A DNA stretch of 64,000 nucleotides. It comes from Cepaea nemoralis. Taxonomy: Eukaryota; Mollusca; Gastropoda; Stylommatophora; Helicidae. Where the stretch lies: positions 1 to 64,000 of the forward strand of contig JACEFZ010027766.1 in assembly GCA_014155875.1 (NCBI GenBank). The letters run 5' to 3'. Below, one piece after another: positions 23,440 through 35,160 of the stretch; position 1 is the first letter of the stretch; the number at the start of each line of letters is the position of its first letter. The position numbers and the translations under genes were made by a program. The notes under the pieces were generated by a model. That model was not told where the DNA came from and made no database searches. It saw only the letters and a list, made by a program, of their open reading frames with translations.

Positions 23440-24900
23440 ATAAAATTCAATCCATCCTTTCTTCAATAGTCATCCTTCTCTTTCAACACATGGTCCTCAC
23501 ATTTTTTCCACTAACTTTTATCAATATTTAATAGCGCGGACTGGGTTAGTATCTTGACGTCAGACAATTTGAATATAGTATTGTCAGCAGATACCTGCCC
23601 TTTAATTTTAGCCCACACAAGTTCTATAGGGTTAAAATGAGAATGGTACGGCGGAAGTTTCAAGCACCCATGACGATGCTCTTCTATCAACTTGTCGATT
23701 TGATATTTCTTGCTTTTTGGCGTCTGTTTTACAAGGGACAACGATTCTAGCTAGAAATACGTTCTGGAAATGGTATGTTTTCCATTCGGAGCCATATCTT
23801 TATTGCTCCCTTTGTGCTCGATGCTGTAGGTATTTTGTCTTCTTGGGCAACAACATTGATATCATGCATTGTCCATAATTGGACACGTCGGTCTATCTAG
23901 GGATGGACGCACTGTATTCACGAGCCAATCTCTAAATTCATTACCATTCATCTTATTATGATAATCCCTATTGTCTGTATGCTTTGATACGAACACGAGC
24001 CCAGCATTCTGTTGTAAGCCATTATGCGTATTACCAGCGTGGGTTATGACCAAAAGCTGTCATATACTACTGGGCACATACCGCTTTATCTGTCCATCCA
24101 CTGATTGCCATTCCTTATCACTTATGTGGTGCGCATTGATCTACGTTTCATCCAAATACACTATGCCATAATGTTCTTTGCGCATTTCCCTTATTTCACG
24201 TAGGTATCTGCTTCTCATGGCTCCTAAATGCGGTTGCTCGCAAAGGATATTTCTACCTCCCTTGTACTTTCTAAAAGTGAAGATAATGTCCTTATAATTT
24301 TCCACAAAGTTGTTTTGGATAGCTCTATGTTATTGTTCTTTCTCAACCAAACCCTACGTTTTCTTACAGTCACTGTTTCTTTGACATCCAGCATTATAAA
24401 GCATTTTTATAATGCTGGATAATCCTGGACATAAAATCCAAAATTTTTATAATTTTAGGAGTTTCCGCGGCGTAGTGGTCAAGCCTTTTGACTCGGGCTC
24501 CAAAGGTTATGGGTTAGATTCTGGACCGCATCCTTCGGTTCACAAGTTAAATTTTTCGGAGACTCCTGTGGGTCGTCGCTAGAGCTGTGGAGTTCGTGCT
24601 TTGTGCGACGCTTTCCGCGCTGCGGAAAGAGACCGAGCCATATGGGATAGAACCGGTGCAATGAAGTCGACCCTATCGACTTTTAAGCGACTTTTTAAAG
24701 CATTTTTATAATAGCTCGCCTTATGACATCCTTGTCAAAGCTGTCTACAATAACGTTTCTACCTACCGTTTGGTTATTGCGTGGTAGTTTAATTCCAGAT
24801 TCTTGCACCCATCGACGAAATGACCGTTTACTCAAACCCAATGCATGCACTGTTCTTTTTTCGGAATTTGTAATAGTTAGTATAAAACAGTTTCCTGCGA
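23440..24900 (-). pseudogene. DDE-superfamily (Tc1/mariner-like) transposase pseudogene
   Basis: Minus strand: a helix-turn-helix-like segment (LGLSKRSFRRWVQESG, about 24,840-24,790) and SFDKDVIRRAI (about 24,740-24,710). After the nested SINE come NIELSKTTLWKII, a YLDET motif with the first catalytic aspartate near 24,170, PIMDNA (second aspartate) near 23,870, and YHSHFNPIELVWAKIKG (catalytic glutamate) near 23,640-23,590. All three catalytic acids are visible but at least four stops or frameshifts intervene. The transposase would have cut and rejoined the element ends. Confidence 0.78.
24400..24712 (+). mobile_element. SINE-B insertion with 16-bp target-site duplication
   Basis: AAAGCATTTTTATAAT is present at about 24,400-24,415 and 24,697-24,712. 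The 281 bp between contain a tRNA-like head at about 24,461 (CCGCGGCGTAGTGGTCAAG, B-box-like GGGTTAGATTC) and end in GCGACTTTTT. It interrupts the transposase reading frame exactly at the duplicated site. About 45 bp before the tRNA-like head are unassigned. Confidence 0.8.
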
Positions 24901-25386
24901 TCAGCTTCTTGACAAAAATATGTGTACAACTTCATAGCGATGAAGTGAACAAAATTTCACATTTAATCCCTTTGAACAACATTCACACATTTCAATGTTA
25001 GCGATAAGTGGTAAGATTTAAAATAAATAATAATCAGGTTTCAGTGAAAGAACCCACATATTGACACCTCTGAACACTCCCAGTTTAAACAGCGCGGGGT
25101 TCTTGGCATAAGGCCAATCCCGTGAACCACGGAAAATATTCAACATTGAACGCTGATTTTCTGGCTGGCGGTGTAATAAATTTAATATTATGGACTTAAT
25201 CTCTGATCCGTAAATTATATACCGCATATAAACAAACATAGAAATATGCTCTACAATCTCCAGAACAAAACATGTTTTGTTGGGTGGACATGATGATAAA
25301 GTTATAAGCTAAATCTCATAATTTTCCCTCAGTTAATTACTGAGATATGGATTTTTATATGGAGGCAAACAAATATGAATGCACTA

Positions 25387-25495
25387 TAATAAGGAAAGCT
25401 AACCCGCACGCAAAATTCAGTTCATCACTACCATAGTGAGTATGGTACTACGCCTGAATTCAAAGCGAGCGAGCGCTAAATATATATATATATAA
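25387..25495 (+). mobile_element. SINE-A, 3' half
   Basis: AAGGAAAGCTAACCCGCACG through AGCGAGCGAGCGC matches the tail of the copy at 61,658-61,915. Ends in an AT microsatellite. Confidence 0.75.
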
Positions 25496-26683
25496 CATAA
25501 ACCATTCTCGGTTCTTCTCTTTTGGAAACTAAACACGCCAAAATCACCGGCAACCTACAACCCACGTTTTTCCCGGAACACTTGTTGAACATCTGCTGTT
25601 TTGGTACAGGCGAGTTGGGGAGATGGCAGTTGGGGGGAAATCCCAGGAGATTGTCAAGAGCTTGAAATAGATTACATCCACACTATGTCACGGAGAGTTA
25701 ACGCCAACCCCAGACGGGGACAGAAAACAGCAAAACTTCTCCCCCTCTCCCCAATTCTTGGAAACATCGTTACCCACCCTCCCACCAAAAGGACGTCACT
25801 TTTCGCGCTGAAAGTGAGCCTTTTGTATGGTGCAGCCAAGGTGTTTCCTATTACCATAATTTATGTTAATGAAGGAGCTAAGGAGATGTTGGCTGGGGAT
25901 TGCACTATTTGCGCGCTGTTGCCGAAATGAATTGTCAAGAACAGACGTGTTGGTCAGTCCAAAAAAATGTGGTGTGGTTGTTTTAATTCTTGACGACATT
26001 GGTAAGTTGGAAATCATAATAAATAAACTTAGACTATTAAACAGAATAGAAGAGGATCTGAATCTACGGCGGAGTTCTCTTTGCGAAGATCTAGAATAAT
26101 CCTCGGAGAATAGATGATGTTTTCTTTGACGTAGAGAAATAGGGACTTACTATCTTTTTGGCCCAGTGCATGCCCGTTATGGGGGATGATCTTCCCCATT
26201 CTCTGATCATTGATTCTTCAGGTGTAGTTTATGTTTAGAGAGAAACTACCCTGATACTTTTATAGAACATCACTTGTATTCTCTTATAAATGATACTTTC
26301 CTGGATTCTCTCTAGTAATCTTTTTGTCTATGTGTTCAGAAGAGAATGAGTTTCTTTGTATGTGTATTCATGTATCAAGAAGTAGGAAGGTTTATCTATA
26401 AATGTATGGATATGATGTGATGTTGCTTATTCATTTATACTGGAGAAGAGAGAAATGCCTTGTCGGGGTAATGATATCACCTTTGTTGATAGCCACCAGA
26501 TATTCTCGGCAACAGAACCCTGAGAGTACGAGAATTATTCACCTCCATAAGACAGGGGTGAGAGAGACATATCATGTCAAGATAAAGGGAGAAGGACTGC
26601 ATCAGACGTTGGAAAGATGAGACACACCAGGGCCAGGTCGGGCTGACCTGCCCTTATGTAATCATCCTTTCACCTTCCCTCTT

Positions 26684-26685
<2 letters not shown>
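25496..26685. other. Unassigned sequence
   Basis: Contains a 109-codon plus-strand open frame (25,601-25,930) with no recognised domain. I see no splice or homology evidence that it is a gene. Confidence 0.35.
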
Positions 26686-26689
<4 letters not shown>

Positions 26690-26743
<54 letters not shown>

Positions 26744-26745
26744 TT
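26690..26745. repeat. (CT)n microsatellite
   Basis: About 55 bp of CT with one interruption. Confidence 0.9.
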
Positions 26746-27089
26746 TAATACTACCTGTTTCTATGAATATGACTAAATGGTTGGCACATCTTTTCCACGG
26801 GAAAATGTGGTCTTTATTTTTCTGATACTGTGGTATATTCCAGAATGCTGTATGTTATCATCAAGAGAGTCAGAGTCACCTATGGGAGATGACTGGGGTT
26901 CACATTGGCACTACATCAAGAGTGAATTTCCCTTAAGCCTCATTGACTTCTCAGGTGCACAGCGACCCCAGATTATGACAACCAGCTAACCATTGTATTG
27001 GTATCCTTTTTATAGATGGCCATGCCAGGCAAAGAAATATTCCTTATAGCAGAGTTGACATTTTTAAGGTCCAGATCCTATGGACATTT
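26746..27089. other. Unassigned sequence
   Basis: Nothing recognised. Confidence 0.35.
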
Positions 27090-27094
27090 CCACC

Positions 27095-27245
27095 CCAGCG
27101 TCTTAGAAACAGACTTTCAACCTATGTGTTTTTTAAAAAAAAAGACTTGCAACCCTGTGTTTTTAGAAAGAGACTTTTCAACCGCTGTGTTTAGAAAGAG
27201 ATTTTTCAACCCGTTTTTTCGGAAACAGACTTTTCAAACCCATGT
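27095..27245. repeat. Degenerate tandem of about 33-38 bp, five units
   Basis: Repeats of the type (T)TAGAAA(C/G)AGACTTTTCAACC with TGTGTTTTT linkers; spacing varies. Confidence 0.65.
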
Positions 27246-27598
27246 TTAGGACTGGAGATTTATCGTCGGGTGTTCTTAAAATGAATTATGAAACTATATT
27301 TATCATTTGATATGATCAACAAAACTGTGAACATCTCGCTTGTGATGGGAAGGTGTTCGTTTAATTCCTTCATCGAGAGGACACCTGCACTATTAATTAA
27401 CAACCATCAACCATAGATAATGAATGTGCCCTTTTTTATTTTTGAGTCGTATATTAAACTATACCACTCGAGCATACACAAAGGAACCCCCCCCCCCTCC
27501 TCCCCCTTTGTTATCCCATTATACTATTTATAATATTATAATGTGCAACATGCAGTTATTCTTTTTCCTTGTTGATATGTTTAAGTTTTTTTTTCCTT

Positions 27599-27600
<2 letters not shown>
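27246..27600. other. Unassigned sequence with a C run
   Basis: Includes CCCCCCCCCTCCTCCCCC at about 27,487-27,505. No gene seen. Confidence 0.35.
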
Positions 27601-27601
<1 letters not shown>

Positions 27602-27645
<44 letters not shown>

Positions 27646-27662
27646 TTGTTGTTGTTGTTGTT
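27602..27662. repeat. Poly(T) followed by (GTT)n
   Basis: About 42 T then six GTT units. Confidence 0.9.
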
Positions 27663-27826
27663 AAATGTGAAAATATTACATAATTTGACCTCAACTTTAG
27701 AGGAGAGCAGAAGGTGGAAGTAAGACTACACGCGTCAAGGTATCCTGAGTGAGATTCCTCCTCTCTTGACTGCGATGACTTTACTGGCTCTTTGGAACCT
27801 CTGTTGAGAAACCTTTCTTATATCTA

Positions 27827-27914
27827 GATGAACCCTACTCTATAACTTGATGAACCCTACTCTACAACTTGATGAACCCTACTCTATAACTTGATGAACC
27901 CTACTCTATAACTT
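27827..27914. repeat. 22-bp tandem repeat, four units
   Basis: Unit GATGAACCCTACTCTATAAC plus TT, starting at 27,827, 27,849, 27,871 and 27,893, nearly identical. Confidence 0.9.
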
Positions 27915-28451
27915 GTCTCCACCCTTAGGGAGTCTTATGAGCCATTTCGTGTGTTCTTTAGTAGTTGGTCCAATCTGATAGGGATATCTTTCTCCCTATT
28001 CATAATCTACTTTGCCACACCAATGAATACTGGGGTTGCCTGCGACGTCTTGTTAAGGATATGCAACTAACTTTATTTCTCTCTCGATCTTCTTCTGTCT
28101 CTATCCTAATTTCTCTCACACTCGCTATCTTCGTCTATCTACCCCCCGCCCCGCCCCGCCCACCACACACACTTGTTTCAGTGTGCTAGCTTTGAGCTCA
28201 AGCGTAGTGCCCCACATATGTTCGTTGTCTCCCATTGGACTATACAGTCACCAACGGCGCTGTCAGGTGTCTTCCCAGCGGCACAGTCGTAAACATTCCG
28301 CCGGGGAGCAAGCAGCAGGACGGACAACAACTGGTAAAGCTCCCTGAAGGAAACAGCACCATATGACGGGGTGGGTACACAATTACTCCAGGCCTCAACA
28401 AGTGCGCGACTCTGTCCAGACATGTAAAACCTCAACAAGAAAGTAACGAAA
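27915..28451. other. Mostly unassigned; minus-strand SINE-A tail at 28,186-28,216
   Basis: GCTTTGAGCTCAAGCGTAGT at about 28,188-28,207 is the reverse complement of the SINE-A 3' end. An 86-codon minus-strand open frame (28,438-28,178) overlaps it and is not supported by any recognised motif. Confidence 0.45.
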
Positions 28452-28551
28452 GTAGTGTAAGTGGGGCTCCATCCAGCGCATTTTTGTGGAGGTGGAGGTT
28501 ATAGATACCTCCTCAAAGGGCGATAACTCTTTTTTCCCTGAAAAGGTAGGC

Positions 28552-28632
28552 GTGGTCTAGTGACTCATCAGAGGTGACGTGGTCTAGTGACTCATCAGAG
28601 GTGACGTGGTCTAGTGACTCATCATAGGTGGT
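28552..28632. repeat. 27-bp tandem, three units (left arm)
   Basis: Unit starts GTGGTCTAGTGACTCATCAG at 28,552, 28,579 and 28,606. The inverted copy is at about 39,571-39,650. Confidence 0.9.
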
Positions 28633-28739
28633 GTGCGTGGTCAAGTAATTATAGATACGACATAAAAAAATACAACATAAAACATCAATAAAGAAAACAA
28701 ACGATTCAAGTAAGGTATATAATAATTTTTAATAAAACA

Positions 28740-28800
28740 TATATAGAAAAGAAGAAGAAAAAAAAAAAAAAAAAGAAGAAGAAGAAACAAAAAAAAACAT
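28740..28800. repeat. A-rich/GAA tract (left arm)
   Basis: Low-complexity adenine tract with AAGAAGAAG; mirrored by the T-rich tract near 39,400-39,450. Confidence 0.8.
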
Positions 28801-30010
28801 AGTCAAGTGACCCCTTAAATTATAGGTAAGGGTGTGCGATGACGTGCTCAAGTGGTGGTCAAGAGGTGGTCAAGCGGTCAAGAGGTGGTCAAGTGACCCC
28901 TTAAATTGTATGGGATGGTACGTGTAGTGACGTGGTGATGATCAAGAGGTGGTCAAGTGGTGGTCAGGGTGTGGTCAAGTGGTGGTCAAGTGAGGAACAT
29001 TTTAGTGGAAAGTAGTTGTAATGATATGGTGATGATCATGAGGTGGTCAAGCAGTGGTCAAGAGGTGGTCAAGCGGGGGTCAAGCGGTGGTCAAGTGGTC
29101 AAGTGACCACTTAAATTGTAGAGGAAGTTACGTGTAGTGACATGGTGGTGTTTAAAACGATCGCTGACGTGGTCAAGTGGTGGTCAAGTAGTGGTCAAGG
29201 GGTGGGCAAGCAGTGGTCAAGTGAGGAAAATTTTAGTGGAAAGTAGTTGTAATGATATTGTGATGATTAAAGGGTGGTAAATTAGTGGTCAAGCAGTGGT
29301 CAAGCAGTGGTCAAGTGAGGAAAATTTTAGTGGAAAGTAGTTGTAATGATATGGTGATGATCATGAGGTGGTCAAGCAGTGGTCAAGAGGTGGTCAAGCG
29401 GTGGTCAAGCGGTGGTCAACTGGTCAAGTGACCACTTAAATTGTAGAGGAAGTTACGTGTAGTGACATGGTGGTGTTTAAAACGATCGCTGACGTGGTCA
29501 AGTGGTGGTCAAGTAGTGGTCAAGGGGGTGGGCAAGCAGTGGTCAAGTGAGGAAAATTTTAGTGGAAAGTAGTTGTAATGATATTGTGATGATTAAAGGG
29601 TGGTAAATTAGTGGTCAAGCAGTGGTCAAGCAATGGTCAAGTGGTGGTCAAGTGAGGAAAATTTTAGTGGAAAGTAGTTGTAATGATATTGTGATGATTA
29701 AAGGGTGGTAAATTAGTGGTCAAGCAGTGGTCAAGCAGTGGTCAAGTGGTGGTCAAGTGAGGAAAATTTTAGTGGAAAGTAGTTGTAATGATATGGTGAT
29801 GATTAAGGGGTGGTAAATTAGTGGTCAAGCAGTGGTCAAGCAGTGGTCAAGATGTGGTCAAGTGAGGAAAATTTTAGTGGAAAGTAGTTGTAATGATACG
29901 ATGATGATCAAGATGTGGTCAAGTAGTGGTCAAGCGGTGGTCAAGTGACCACATAAATTGCAGAGGAGAGTAGGTGTAGTGACATGGTGACGATAAAGAG
30001 GTGGTCAAGT
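28801..30010. repeat. GTGGTCAAG minisatellite with higher-order units (left arm)
   Basis: A short GTGGTCAAG word is embedded in larger blocks marked by AAAATTTTAGTGGAAAGTAG (28,992; 29,223; 29,317; 29,548; 29,656; 29,759; 29,866). Spacings are about 231 and 94-108 bp. The right arm has six such marks, so one block of about 231 bp differs. Confidence 0.9.
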
Positions 30011-30346
<336 letters not shown>

Positions 30347-30959
30347 CCAACAATAGTACTAATTATTAGCATCAGCACGTGTCTTACCAACAGACGTACC
30401 ACCCACACATTGCGATCTCCGACAGCTTTTAACAATTCACGGGATGACTCACGCTACAGGAACCCCCATTAACGGTATTATCTTCATGCAATGGTGGTAG
30501 TCGTAGTACCAATAGGACCAGTAGTACTAGTCATCAGCAGCAGTAAGAGATTTATCACCTGGCGTGGGTGAGTATGACGTATATCGTATGTAGTATAAAG
30601 ATAGTTTGTGTTGTATGCCATGTAAGGTGTTACTGAAATATCTGTATTGTGTAGTTCTAAGAGGTGATGACGCCATAACCCACCACTCTATCATCTTATT
30701 GATAGTGTCTTCAGTGCCGCGAAAAAGGCTCATTGTGAGATATCAATCATTTCTCAAAGCGACAGCATTCGGGGTGCATGCCCATTATGAGCAAACAACG
30801 ATACGACACTTAAAAGGCAACGACAAGGCAAAATGGCGTCGAATACACCGTAAAGTACACTACTTATGAGGTCATCGGTTGTCCGTTCCATCACAGTCGA
30901 CAAATAGGCGCTCACTAACTTCACAATATGCTCACTCAAATAAACATATACGACGATAA
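30347..30959. other. Non-tandem segment of the left arm
   Basis: Inverted copy at about 37,535-38,150. Open frames of 60-109 codons occur on both strands, with no recognisable domain and no splice evidence. Confidence 0.45.
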
Positions 30960-33350
30960 GGCACCGACCCAAAGGTGAAAAAATATCAGCCAAAGAGAGG
31001 AATATCTCGGCCAGAATGATAAAAATAGGAAAATATGTCAACCAAATCGGAAAAAAGTTAGGCAAAATACAGACATATCTCAACCAAACATATAAAAAAA
31101 AATAGGAAAATTGATAACCAAACGGGAAATATATTGACCAACTAGGGAAAATGTGTTACTCAAAGAGGAAAAATAATGACCAAGTAACGAAATACATCGC
31201 TCAAACTTATGAAAACTAGGAAACTTTGTTAGCCAAATGGAAGAAACCTGGGTCAAGTAGGAAAATCTGTTAGCCAAATGTAAAAAATGTCGGCCAAATG
31301 CAGAAATAGTTCGGCCACACGTATGCAAACAAGGAAAGGTTGTTAGCCAGATAGGAAAAGTATTAACCAAGTAAGAAAATTTGATAGCCAAATGTGAAAA
31401 AATAGCACCCAAAGAGAGAAATATCTCATCCAAACTTATAAAAAGAAGGAAAATTCTCAACCACATGAGAAAAAGTTATGCCAAATACAGAAATATCTCA
31501 ACCAAACATATAAAAAATAGGAAAATTGATAACCAAACGGGAAATATATTGACCAACTAGCGAAATGTGTTACTAAAAGAGGAAAAATAATGACCAAGTA
31601 ACGAAATACATCGCTCAAACTTATGAAAACTAGGAAACTTTGTTAGCCAAATGGAAGAAACCTTGGTCAAGTAGGAAAATCTGTTAGCCAAATGTAAAAA
31701 ATGTCGGCCAAATGCAGAAATAGTTCGGCCACACGTATGCAAACAAGGAAAGGTTGTTAGCCAGATAGGAAAAGTATTAACCAAGTAAGAAAATTTGATA
31801 GCCAAATGTGAAAAAAATATCACCCAAAGAGAGAAATATCTCATCCAAACTTATAAAAAGAAGGAAAATTCTCAACCAAATGAGAAAAAGTTTATGCCAA
31901 ATACAGAATATCTCAACCAAACATATAAAAAATAGGAAAATTGATAACCAAACGGGAAATATATTGACCAACTAGGGAAATGTGTTACTAAAAGAGGAAA
32001 AATAATGACCAAGTAACGAAATACATCGCTCAAACTTATGAAAACTAGGAAACTTTGTTAGCCAAAGGGAAAAAACACTGTTCAACTAGGAAAATCTGTT
32101 AGCCAAATGTAAAAAAAATGTCGGCCAAATACAGAAATACCTCGTCCGCACGGATGCAAACTAGGAAAAGTTGTTAGCCAGATAGGAAATATTTTGCCCA
32201 AGTAAGAAAATTTGATAGCCAAATGTGAAAAAATATCACCCAAAGAGAGGAATATCTCGGCCAGACTTATAAAAAGTAGGAGAACTATTCGCCAAATGGG
32301 AAAAAGTTTGGCCAAATACAGAAATAGCTCAACCAAACATATAAAAAACAGGAAATTGATAACTAAACGGGAAATATATTAACCAACTAGGGAAATGTGT
32401 TACTCAAAGAGGAAAAATAATGACCAAGTAACGAAAGACATCGCTCAAACTTATGAAAACTAGGAAACTTTGTTAGCCAAAGGGAAGAAACCTTGTTCAA
32501 GTAGGAAAATCTGTTAGCCAAATGTGAAAAATGTCGGACAAATGCAGAAATATTTCGGTCACATGTATGAAAACTAGGACAAGTTGTTAGCCAGATAGGA
32601 AAAGTATTGGCCAAATAAGAAAATTTGATAGCCAAATGGGAAAAAATAGCAGCCAAAGAGAGAAATATCTCATCCAAACTTATAAAAAGAAGGAAAATTC
32701 TCAACCAAATGAGAAAAAGTTAGACCAAATACAGTAACATCTCAACCAAACTTATGAAAACTAAGAAACTTTGTTAGCCAAAGAGAAAAAAACCTTGGTC
32801 AAGTAGGAAACTCTGTTACCCAAATGTGAAAAATGTCCACCAAGTATAGAAATAACTTGGCCACACTTATGAAAACTACGAACATTTGTTATCCAAATAT
32901 GAAAAATATTGCCCAAGTAGAAAAATTTGAAAGCCAAATGTGAAAAATATCACCCAAAGAGATAAATATCTCGTCCAGACTTATAAAAAGTTGGAAAATT
33001 TGTCAACCAAATGGGGTAAAGTTAGACCAAATACAGAAACATCTTAACCACATTTATAAAAAAAAAACAAGGGGAAAATGTCGACCAAATACAGAAATAA
33101 CTCAACCCAATTTATAAATATGGCAACCAAACTTATGAAACATATGAAAATGTGTTAATCAAAAGGGGAAAATATGGTACACGTAACGAAATATCTCATC
33201 CAAACTTATAAAAAAATAGGAAAATATGTCAACCAAACGCGAACATGTCGCCCAAATACAGAAATTTCTCAACCAAACCCATGAAAAGTAGGAACAACTT
33301 GTTACCCAAATAGGAAAAATATTTTTCAAGTAAAGAAATAGCGTGGTCAA
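30960..33350. repeat. About 20-21-bp monomer satellite with higher-order structure (left arm)
   Basis: On the minus strand, monomers of the type TTTGGCTAACAAATTTTCCTA alternate with a 30-bp variant containing CATAAGTTTGG, in blocks of about 110 bp and larger repeats of about 430-440 bp (31,080-31,500 and 31,500-31,920 are near copies). Because 21 bp equals seven codons, long open frames with heptad-like IWLTTFP motifs appear; these are not genes. Confidence 0.85.
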
Positions 33351-33790
33351 ACCTATAAAAACATACCAACATTTGTTAACACAACTTGGCCACTTGTTCT
33401 TACAAACTTGCTCGCTGGCTCAAACAATCTGTCCTCTTTGCTATTACAATCGGTCGACCTATCCTATCAACTCACACACTTACCATAACAACTGTCCCTT
33501 TTTCCCCAACAACGTGTCCACCGACTCTCTCATATCATCGACTCGCCCTATCAACTTACCCACTGACTCTAACATCTTCCCCACAGGGGCTCACAAAATT
33601 TCCACTTGTTATTACAAATTGTCGACAGTCTCGCCCAAATTACCACTTACTCTTACAAACTGGCCCAACTGTGCGCACAAAGGTGGCCACTTGTGATTTC
33701 ACGGCCTCCTCATCACATAGATAAGTAGTCCTTATAAAATACAAAATGTATCCCGCAAGTCATACAGAAGTGTCCCCCATATTGTCATAA
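33351..33790. repeat. Degenerate CA/AACT-rich tandem (left arm)
   Basis: Loosely repeated ACTTGTTATTACAA and CCTATCAACTTACC words; inverted copy at about 34,720-35,160. The 117-codon open frame reflects repeat periodicity. Confidence 0.55.
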
Positions 33791-33955
33791 AAAAAAAATA
33801 TTTGTGTGTGTAGGTAAGTTCATGTCTTTGGCAGTTCATATTTTGTAAATTCATTTCTTCAGCATAAGATTTGTGTAAGTTCACGCCCTCAGCATAAATT
33901 TTGTTGTGTAAGTTCAGGTCTTCGACAGTTCATGTTTTGCTAAGGCCTAGTTTTA
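33791..33955. repeat. About 35-bp degenerate tandem (left arm)
   Basis: Four or five units of GTAAGTTCA-TTTTG form; inverted copy at about 34,560-34,700. Confidence 0.7.
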
Positions 33956-34244
33956 ATGAAAAGGCAGAAGTCTATTGGCTAGAATTTCAACCTGAGTGGT
34001 CAATTACTAACACTGCCTGTGGACACCTATTCTTACCCATGCGCTAAAGTTGAGAAAATGAACTTCCGTTGAATGGAAGCTACCGCAGACTTGACTTATT
34101 AATTCCCTCTGGAAGAAGTAGCGGCAGCTTAACCAGGAAAGATCGAATTAGTTATCCCCCTTAGTCTGGGAATTATGAAAATATATGCTCACACAAGCGA
34201 TATTACTCATGACGTCATATAAACAAAAATATAAACGATAACAA
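33956..34244. other. Non-repetitive inner end of the left arm
   Basis: About 290 bp without tandem structure. Contains a CRE-like octamer TGACGTCA at 34,210-34,217, duplicated by symmetry at 34,289-34,296. No TATA box or transcript is inferred. Confidence 0.5.
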
Positions 34245-34261
34245 ATGAGGCAGAGCCACAA
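34245..34261. other. 17-bp spacer at the palindrome centre
   Basis: ATGAGGCAGAGCCACAA is the only part not paired at the centre. It does not resemble the long-read hairpin adapter I know of, which argues weakly against a simple unsplit-adapter read. Confidence 0.85.
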
Positions 34262-34720
34262 TTGTTATCGTTTATATTTTTGTTTATATGACGTCATGAG
34301 TAATATCGCTTGTGTGAGCATATATTTTCATAATTCCCAGACTAAGGGGGATAACTAATTCGATCTTTTCCTGGTTAAGCTGCCGCTACTTCTTCCAGAG
34401 GGAATTAATAAGTCAAGTCTGCGGTAGCTTCCATTCAACGGAAGTTCATTTTCTCAACTTTAGCGCATGGGTAAGAATAGGTGTCCACAGGCAGTGTTAG
34501 TAATTGACCACTCAGGTTGAAATTCTAGCCAATAGACTTCTGCCTTTTCATTAAAACTAGGCCTTAGCAAAACATGAACTGTCGAAGACCTGAACTTACA
34601 CAACAAAATTTATGCTGAGGGCGTGAACTTACACAAATCTTATGCTGAAGAAATGAATTTACAAAATATGAACTGCCAAAGACATGAACTTACTACACAC
34701 ACAAATATTTTTTTAAATGA
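34262..34720. repeat. Inner right arm: unique part and about 35-bp tandem
   Basis: Inverted copy of 33,791-34,244, with small indels (for example TTTTTTTAAATG versus the left-arm A run). Confidence 0.85.
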
Positions 34721-35160
34721 CAATATGGGGGACACTTCTGTATGACTTGCGGGATACATTTGTATTTTATAAGGACTACTTATCTATGTGATGAGGAGGC
34801 CGTGAAATCACAAGTGGCCACCTTTGTGCGCACAGTTGGGCCAGTTTGTAAGAGTAAGTGGTAATTTGGGCGAGACTGTCGACAATTTGTAATAACAAGT
34901 GGAAATTTTGTGAGCCCCTGTGGGGAAGATGTTAGAGTCAGTGGGTAAGTTGATAGGGCGAGTCGATGATATGAGAGAGTCGGTGGACACGTTGTTGGGG
35001 AAAAAGGGACAGTTGTTATGGTAAGTGTGTGAGTTGATAGGATAGGTCGACCGATTGTAAATAGCAAGAGGACAGATTGTTTGAGCCAGCGAGCAAGTTT
35101 GTAAGAACAAGTGGCCAAGTTGTGTTAACAAATGTTGGTATGTTTTTATAGGTTTGACCA
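34721..35160. repeat. Degenerate tandem (right arm)
   Basis: Inverted copy of 33,351-33,790. Confidence 0.6.

Larger units (their letters stand above)
22638..25388 (-). mobile_element. Tc1/mariner-like DNA transposon inserted in SINE-A
   Basis: TA at 22,638-22,639 and 25,387-25,388 flanks 2,747 bp whose ends read TAGT...ACTA. The SINE sequence on either side joins cleanly when the element is removed, matching the uninterrupted SINE at 61,811. A TA target is diagnostic of the IS630-Tc1-mariner superfamily. The terminal repeats are short or degenerate. It carries a broken DDE transposase and a nested SINE (24,416-24,696). Confidence 0.82.

Noticed and set aside
24461..24560. Functional tRNA gene
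   Set aside because: A- and B-box-like words are present but no cloverleaf forms, and it lies in an insertion with a 16-bp duplication, so it is a SINE head.
25601..25930. 109-residue frame as a host gene
   Set aside because: No domain, weak composition evidence and an equally long antisense frame.
28178..28438. 86-residue minus-strand frame as an exon
   Set aside because: Overlaps a SINE-A tail and lacks clear splice signals.
33343..33696. 117-residue Thr/Asn/Pro-rich frame, repeated in the other arm at 34,808-35,161
   Set aside because: Lies in degenerate tandem sequence, no recognised domain, and differs by indels between arms.
34245..34261. Palindrome centre as leftover sequencing adapter
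   Set aside because: The 17-bp spacer does not match the hairpin adapter I know; the artefact possibility remains open for other reasons.
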